Positions 60,793 through 64,000 of a DNA stretch of 64,000 nt are shown here, in pieces. The DNA is from Chthonomonadales bacterium (GTDB taxonomy: Bacteria; Armatimonadota; Chthonomonadetes; Chthonomonadales; CAJBBX01), in contig JABWBA010000003.1 of NCBI GenBank assembly GCA_013360745.1, positions 41,873 through 105,872 of the forward strand, written 5' to 3'. Every line of letters begins with the position of its first letter. Within the stretch, counting starts at the first letter, position 1. The position numbers and the translations under genes were made by a program. The notes beneath the pieces were generated by a model. That model saw only the letters and a program-made list of their open reading frames with translations. It did no database searches and was not told the DNA's origin.

Positions 60793-61896
60793 ATGGCAAC
60801 CGATAATCTGACAACCTCACCGGAGTTTCAGGAGCTCCTACAGCGCGCATCGGCGCACGGATATCTAACCTACGATGACATCAACGATGTCCTGCCTCCC
60901 GGATGCCTGCCGGTGGACTTCGTAGATGACGTCTTGCAGCAACTGGCGGACGCGGGTATCGATGTCGTCAGTCGCGACCGTGAGCACGAAACAACGGAAC
61001 CTGTTGCCCCCCCCCATGTTGGCCGCGGGCCATCCGCCGACGATGATCTGGCGGCTATCGAGAGCCTTGTCGTCGACGACTCAGTCCGTATGTGGCTGCG
61101 TGAAGTCGGCCGCGTGCCGCTCCTTACGCTGGACCAGGAGCTGGAACTGGCCCGACGGATCGAAAACGGCGACGAAGCCGCAAAGCACGAACTGACACAG
61201 GCGAACCTGCGATTGGTGATATCCATCGCCAAACGCTATACCGGCCGCGGTATGAGCTTCCCCGACCTCATTCAGGAAGGGAACATCGGTTTGATGCGCG
61301 CGGTGGCCAAGTTCGACTTCCGCAAGGGCTTCAAGTTCAGCACCTATGCGACGTGGTGGATACGCCAATCCATCACTCGAGCGATCGCAGATCAGGGCAG
61401 GACGATCCGCATTCCGGTCCATATGGTCGAGACGATCAACCGCTTCTTCCGCGCCAGCAGCCGGCTCCTTCAGCAGCTCCAACGGGAGGCCACCGTCGAG
61501 GAGCTGGCCCGCGAGCTGGAGATGCCCGTTGAGCGGGTCGAGGATATTCGCAGAATCGCACCGGAGACGCTCTCACTCGAAAGCCCTATCGGCGAGGAAG
61601 AGGATAGCCCGCTCGGCGATTTCGTCGAGGATCATCAGACGGTCACACCCACCGAGGCCGCGTCGTATCTGATCATGCGCGAGAAGATCGACGAAGTCCT
61701 GGACCATCTGTCGCCCAGAGAGCGAGATGTTCTGATCATGCGGTTTGGCCTCGATGGTGGTTGTTCCCGAACGCTCGATGAAGTCGGCCGCCATTTCCGT
61801 GTGACGCGGGAGCGGATTCGCCAGATCGAAGCTAAGGCCCTGCGAAAGCTGCGGAATCCGCAGCAAAGCGGCAACCTGCGCGACTATCTCGCATAA
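60793..61896 (+). CDS. rpoD: Housekeeping RNA polymerase sigma factor RpoD
   Basis: A 367-residue primary sigma factor. Region 1.1-like N-terminus ([13 protein letters not shown]) is followed by region 1.2 ([31 protein letters not shown]), region 2 ([58 protein letters not shown]), region 3 ([20 protein letters not shown]) and region 4 ([18 protein letters not shown]...[28 protein letters not shown]). It is short for an RpoD because the non-conserved region is missing. It directs transcription from TTGACA/TATAAT promoters like those at hrcA and the phnD-like gene. It lies downstream of dnaG. Confidence 0.97.
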   Translation: MATDNLTTSPEFQELLQRASAHGYLTYDDINDVLPPGCLPVDFVDDVLQQLADAGIDVVSRDREHETTEPVAPPHVGRGPSADDDLAAIESLVVDDSVRMWLREVGRVPLLTLDQELELARRIENGDEAAKHELTQANLRLVISIAKRYTGRGMSFPDLIQEGNIGLMRAVAKFDFRKGFKFSTYATWWIRQSITRAIADQGRTIRIPVHMVETINRFFRASSRLLQQLQREATVEELARELEMPVERVEDIRRIAPETLSLESPIGEEEDSPLGDFVEDHQTVTPTEAASYLIMREKIDEVLDHLSPRERDVLIMRFGLDGGCSRTLDEVGRHFRVTRERIRQIEAKALRKLRNPQQSGNLRDYLA

Positions 61897-61952
61897 CGAA
61901 CAGACCATCTACGTGCTACGATTTATGGTTCCAATGCAGCCTGCTTTGATCA

Positions 61953-61967
61953 CCGCCCGTCGGGCGG
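61953..61967. terminator. Small GC hairpin after rpoD
   Basis: CCGCCC (61953-61958) pairs with GGGCGG (61962-61967) around a GTC loop, 56 bases after the rpoD stop and 22 bases upstream of the next start. No U-tract follows, so termination is uncertain; it may instead be a leader structure for the metalloprotease gene. Confidence 0.3.
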
Positions 61968-61988
61968 CAAGGAAAGGACGGGTCATCC

Positions 61989-64000
61989 ATGATGCGTAAT
62001 GTACGTTCGACCGCGATCCAGAGGTCCATACTGGTCATGGTCGCGGTAGCCCTGGCCGCGACTGCAGCTTATAGCGTATCGCAGCAGGGCTCTAAGCAAT
62101 CCTCGGATACGATCGCCAGGGAATACCGCGCCAGCGGTCCGACCCTATCGCTCAGGCTCTCCCAACCCGAGAGCGGCGTTATCACGGGAGCGACCGTGCA
62201 GCGCAATCCTTCGACAGGACGGATCGCACGGGTACGCGGCGAGACGCCCGTCCCCGGCGCGAGAACGCCTCGTGAGGCTGCCGATCGTTATCTCAGGACG
62301 TATGCCAGAGTCCTCGGCATCGCGCCGAATCTGCGTGATGTGCAGGCTTTCTTCCATAATACGAGCCTGACGGGAGACCATCTCCGATACCAGCAGGTCG
62401 TCAACGGCCTTCCTGTGATCGGAGCAACGATATCCGTCCATGTCAATAAGCGCCTTGCGGTAGTCCGGGTCAACAACGGGACCGTATCGATCAAAGCCAA
62501 GGCCCCCGCCGCACGCTTCGACAACCGCAACGGCGCGATCGGAGCTGCGCTCGCAGCCCTGAATGTCCCGGGCGCCCCGATGGCCGCGCCGACGGCCTCG
62601 CCCGCGATCTATAACGATTCCAGCAGACCGGTACCTGTGTGGCTGGTCCATATCGAAACGCGTGAGCCGGCGGGCTCCTGGGAGATTCTGGTCCGCGAAT
62701 CGGACCTCAAGGTCCTTCGAATCGTCAACCGCGCCCGCTTCGTCGACGGCGACGGCATGGTCTTTGTGCCTAATCCGGTGACGACTTCCGGCCAGGCGAA
62801 TCTGACCGACGACAACGACGCCGACTCCCCGGCGCTGAACAATGAGCGGGTTGCCGTAAAGCTCAAGGATCTCGACGGATCGGGTTTCCTGCAGGGCCCC
62901 TTCTGTTCCACAGCTCCGACGGATATGCAGCCGCGAGCCAACGAACCGTCGCTGACCTATAACTACCTCCGCTCCGATGATCGGTTCGAGGAGGTGATGT
63001 GTTACTACCATATCGACACGAGCCAGCGATATATCCAGAGTCTGGGCTTCACCAATGTCAATAATCGCGTTCAAGGTATGAACGCCAACGGCTCGACGGC
63101 CGATAACGCATGGTATTCGCCCGGCACCGGCAATATTCTGACGGGCAGCGGCGGAGTCGACGATGCCGAAGACGCCCATGTCATCCTCCACGAATATGGC
63201 CACTCGATTCAGGACAATCAGGTGCCCGGTTGGGGCGCTGCACACGAAGGCGGATCCATGGGAGAAGGCTTTGGTGATTACTGGGGCGTAACGTCCTTCA
63301 CCGGCATTGGTCCCAACTCCCCGGCGTGGGATGTCTACGTGGCCACATGGGACGCCGTATCCTATAATCCCGGCGACCCGGCCTATCTACGGCGTCTGGA
63401 CAGCCCGAAGCATTATCCCGAAGACATGACCGGCGAAGTCCACGCCGATGGGGAGATCTGGAGCGCTTGCCTCTGGCAGATCCGTGACATCGTCGGAGCA
63501 ACACGCGCCGATACGATGATTCTCGAATCCCATTTCTACCTCTCCCCGGACGCAGGATTCGTCGATGGCGCCACCGCGATCCTGGACGCGAACGAAGCTC
63601 TTTACAGCGGCGCGGATCAGGATGCGATCCTGCAGGTCTTCGTAGACCGCGGCATCCTCGTCGACCAGCGCATCACCAAACTAAGCGCGGCTTATCTACC
63701 CTGCTCAGCCGGCCAGAGCGTGATGCTCAGCGCCGTCCTGACCCGCGTCTACAACGGATCGCCGGTGGAGGGCAAGGATATCACCTTCTCGGTCGCGGGC
63801 ACCGTCATCGGCATCGCGACAACCGATGCCAACGGCCTCGCCGAACAGGCCTACACGATACCGTTGGCCACTCCGCCCGGAGATATCCCTTATGAGGCCG
63901 TGTTTGATGGCGACGCCGATGCGAACGCGTCATCCGCCAACGCCGCGCTCTATGTGATTAAGCTCTCTTCCATCGCGGGCAGCGTTACCGATAGCGGCGC
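61989..64000 (+). CDS. Exported M36-like zinc metallopeptidase with C-terminal repeat domains, truncated by window edge
   Basis: Read from the sequence; it is not in the ORF track because no stop occurs before 64000. It has 670 codons in the window. An N-terminal signal (ILVMVAVALAATAAYS) is followed by an FTP-like propeptide region (RYLRTYARVLGIAPNLRDVQ, HLRYQQVVNGLPVIGA) and the metallopeptidase site VILHEYGHSIQD (~400) with EGGSMGEGFGDYW supplying the third zinc ligand Glu, typical of M36 fungalysin-like enzymes. Ig-like and carboxypeptidase-regulatory-like sequence (SSIAGSVTDSG) begins at the edge. AAGGAAAGGACGG precedes the ATG at 61989 (or 61992). Confidence 0.85.
   Translation, partial: MMRNVRSTAIQRSILVMVAVALAATAAYSVSQQGSKQSSDTIAREYRASGPTLSLRLSQPESGVITGATVQRNPSTGRIARVRGETPVPGARTPREAADRYLRTYARVLGIAPNLRDVQAFFHNTSLTGDHLRYQQVVNGLPVIGATISVHVNKRLAVVRVNNGTVSIKAKAPAARFDNRNGAIGAALAALNVPGAPMAAPTASPAIYNDSSRPVPVWLVHIETREPAGSWEILVRESDLKVLRIVNRARFVDGDGMVFVPNPVTTSGQANLTDDNDADSPALNNERVAVKLKDLDGSGFLQGPFCSTAPTDMQPRANEPSLTYNYLRSDDRFEEVMCYYHIDTSQRYIQSLGFTNVNNRVQGMNANGSTADNAWYSPGTGNILTGSGGVDDAEDAHVILHEYGHSIQDNQVPGWGAAHEGGSMGEGFGDYWGVTSFTGIGPNSPAWDVYVATWDAVSYNPGDPAYLRRLDSPKHYPEDMTGEVHADGEIWSACLWQIRDIVGATRADTMILESHFYLSPDAGFVDGATAILDANEALYSGADQDAILQVFVDRGILVDQRITKLSAAYLPCSAGQSVMLSAVLTRVYNGSPVEGKDITFSVAGTVIGIATTDANGLAEQAYTIPLATPPGDIPYEAVFDGDADANASSANAALYVIKLSSIAGSVTDSG

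Noticed and set aside
62145-63245. 366-codon minus-strand ORF within the M36-like peptidase
   Set aside because: The plus strand reads continuously as an exported protein with HEYGH zinc site; the minus reading is a GC-codon artefact.

Overview
The window is a GC-rich (by eye about 60%) bacterial chromosome segment, densely packed with housekeeping genes and large exported enzymes. I found no rRNA, tRNA, CRISPR array, transposase, integrase or phage gene, and no gene-free stretch longer than about 300 bases. The mix fits a lineage such as Armatimonadota or a relative: hrcA-grpE and dnaG-rpoD neighbourhoods, a Ycf46-like AAA+ protein, a Clp1/Grc3-type polynucleotide kinase, and many signal-peptide or Tat-exported glycosidases, peptidases and Gly/Met-rich proteins. 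This placement is inference from gene content; no marker was compared with a database.

Layout. 1-3250: a histidine phosphatase (cut by the left edge) coupled to a Clp1/Grc3-like kinase, then a small anchored protein and a PHP phosphatase. 3269-7179: hrcA-grpE-glmM and a papain-like protease. 7169-12245 (minus): dipeptide epimerase, small exported peptide, sigma-like/TPR fusion, thioesterase and CocE-type hydrolase. 12404-15513: ald, then a ribose-type ABC permease and binding protein with no ATPase gene. 15659-18900: a 31-codon prepilin-like relic, alr, FmdB-type zinc ribbon, Ppx/GppA phosphatase and a membrane-anchored protein. 18999-22792: CoA-disulfide reductase/rhodanese, and dxs divergent from it. 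22806-26357: a 1183-residue exported multidomain protein.

26514-34931 is a plus-strand run: PhnD-like lipoprotein and PhnC-like ATPase (no PhnE permease seen), Ycf46-like AAA+ ATPase, exported TPR protein, exported esterase and a DUF5666-like protein. 34949-41732 (minus): M60 peptidase, two-gene ABC exporter and a TIM-barrel glycosidase. 41867-54706: a lysozyme-like protein, a Tat-exported ceramidase-family protein, a MATE/ANKH-like transporter, an McrB-McrC pair, a Tat-exported GH116 (GBA2-type) glycosidase and a MATE exporter. 54696-58784: a TPR/polysaccharide deacetylase fusion and two tandem Gly/Met-rich paralogues. 58886-61896: dnaG-rpoD. 61989-end: an M36-like metallopeptidase cut by the right edge.

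Shared themes are: (i) wall and amino-acid recycling (glmM, L-Ala-D/L-Glu epimerase, alr, ald, papain-like protease); (ii) extracellular polymer and glycolipid attack (GH116, ceramidase family, GH-like barrels, M60, M36, esterases); (iii) core information and stress genes. Many genes overlap start-to-stop (ATGA or GTGA), suggesting translational coupling. Several plus-strand genes have a -10 hexamer 7-9 bases before the start codon and no Shine-Dalgarno, suggesting leaderless transcripts.
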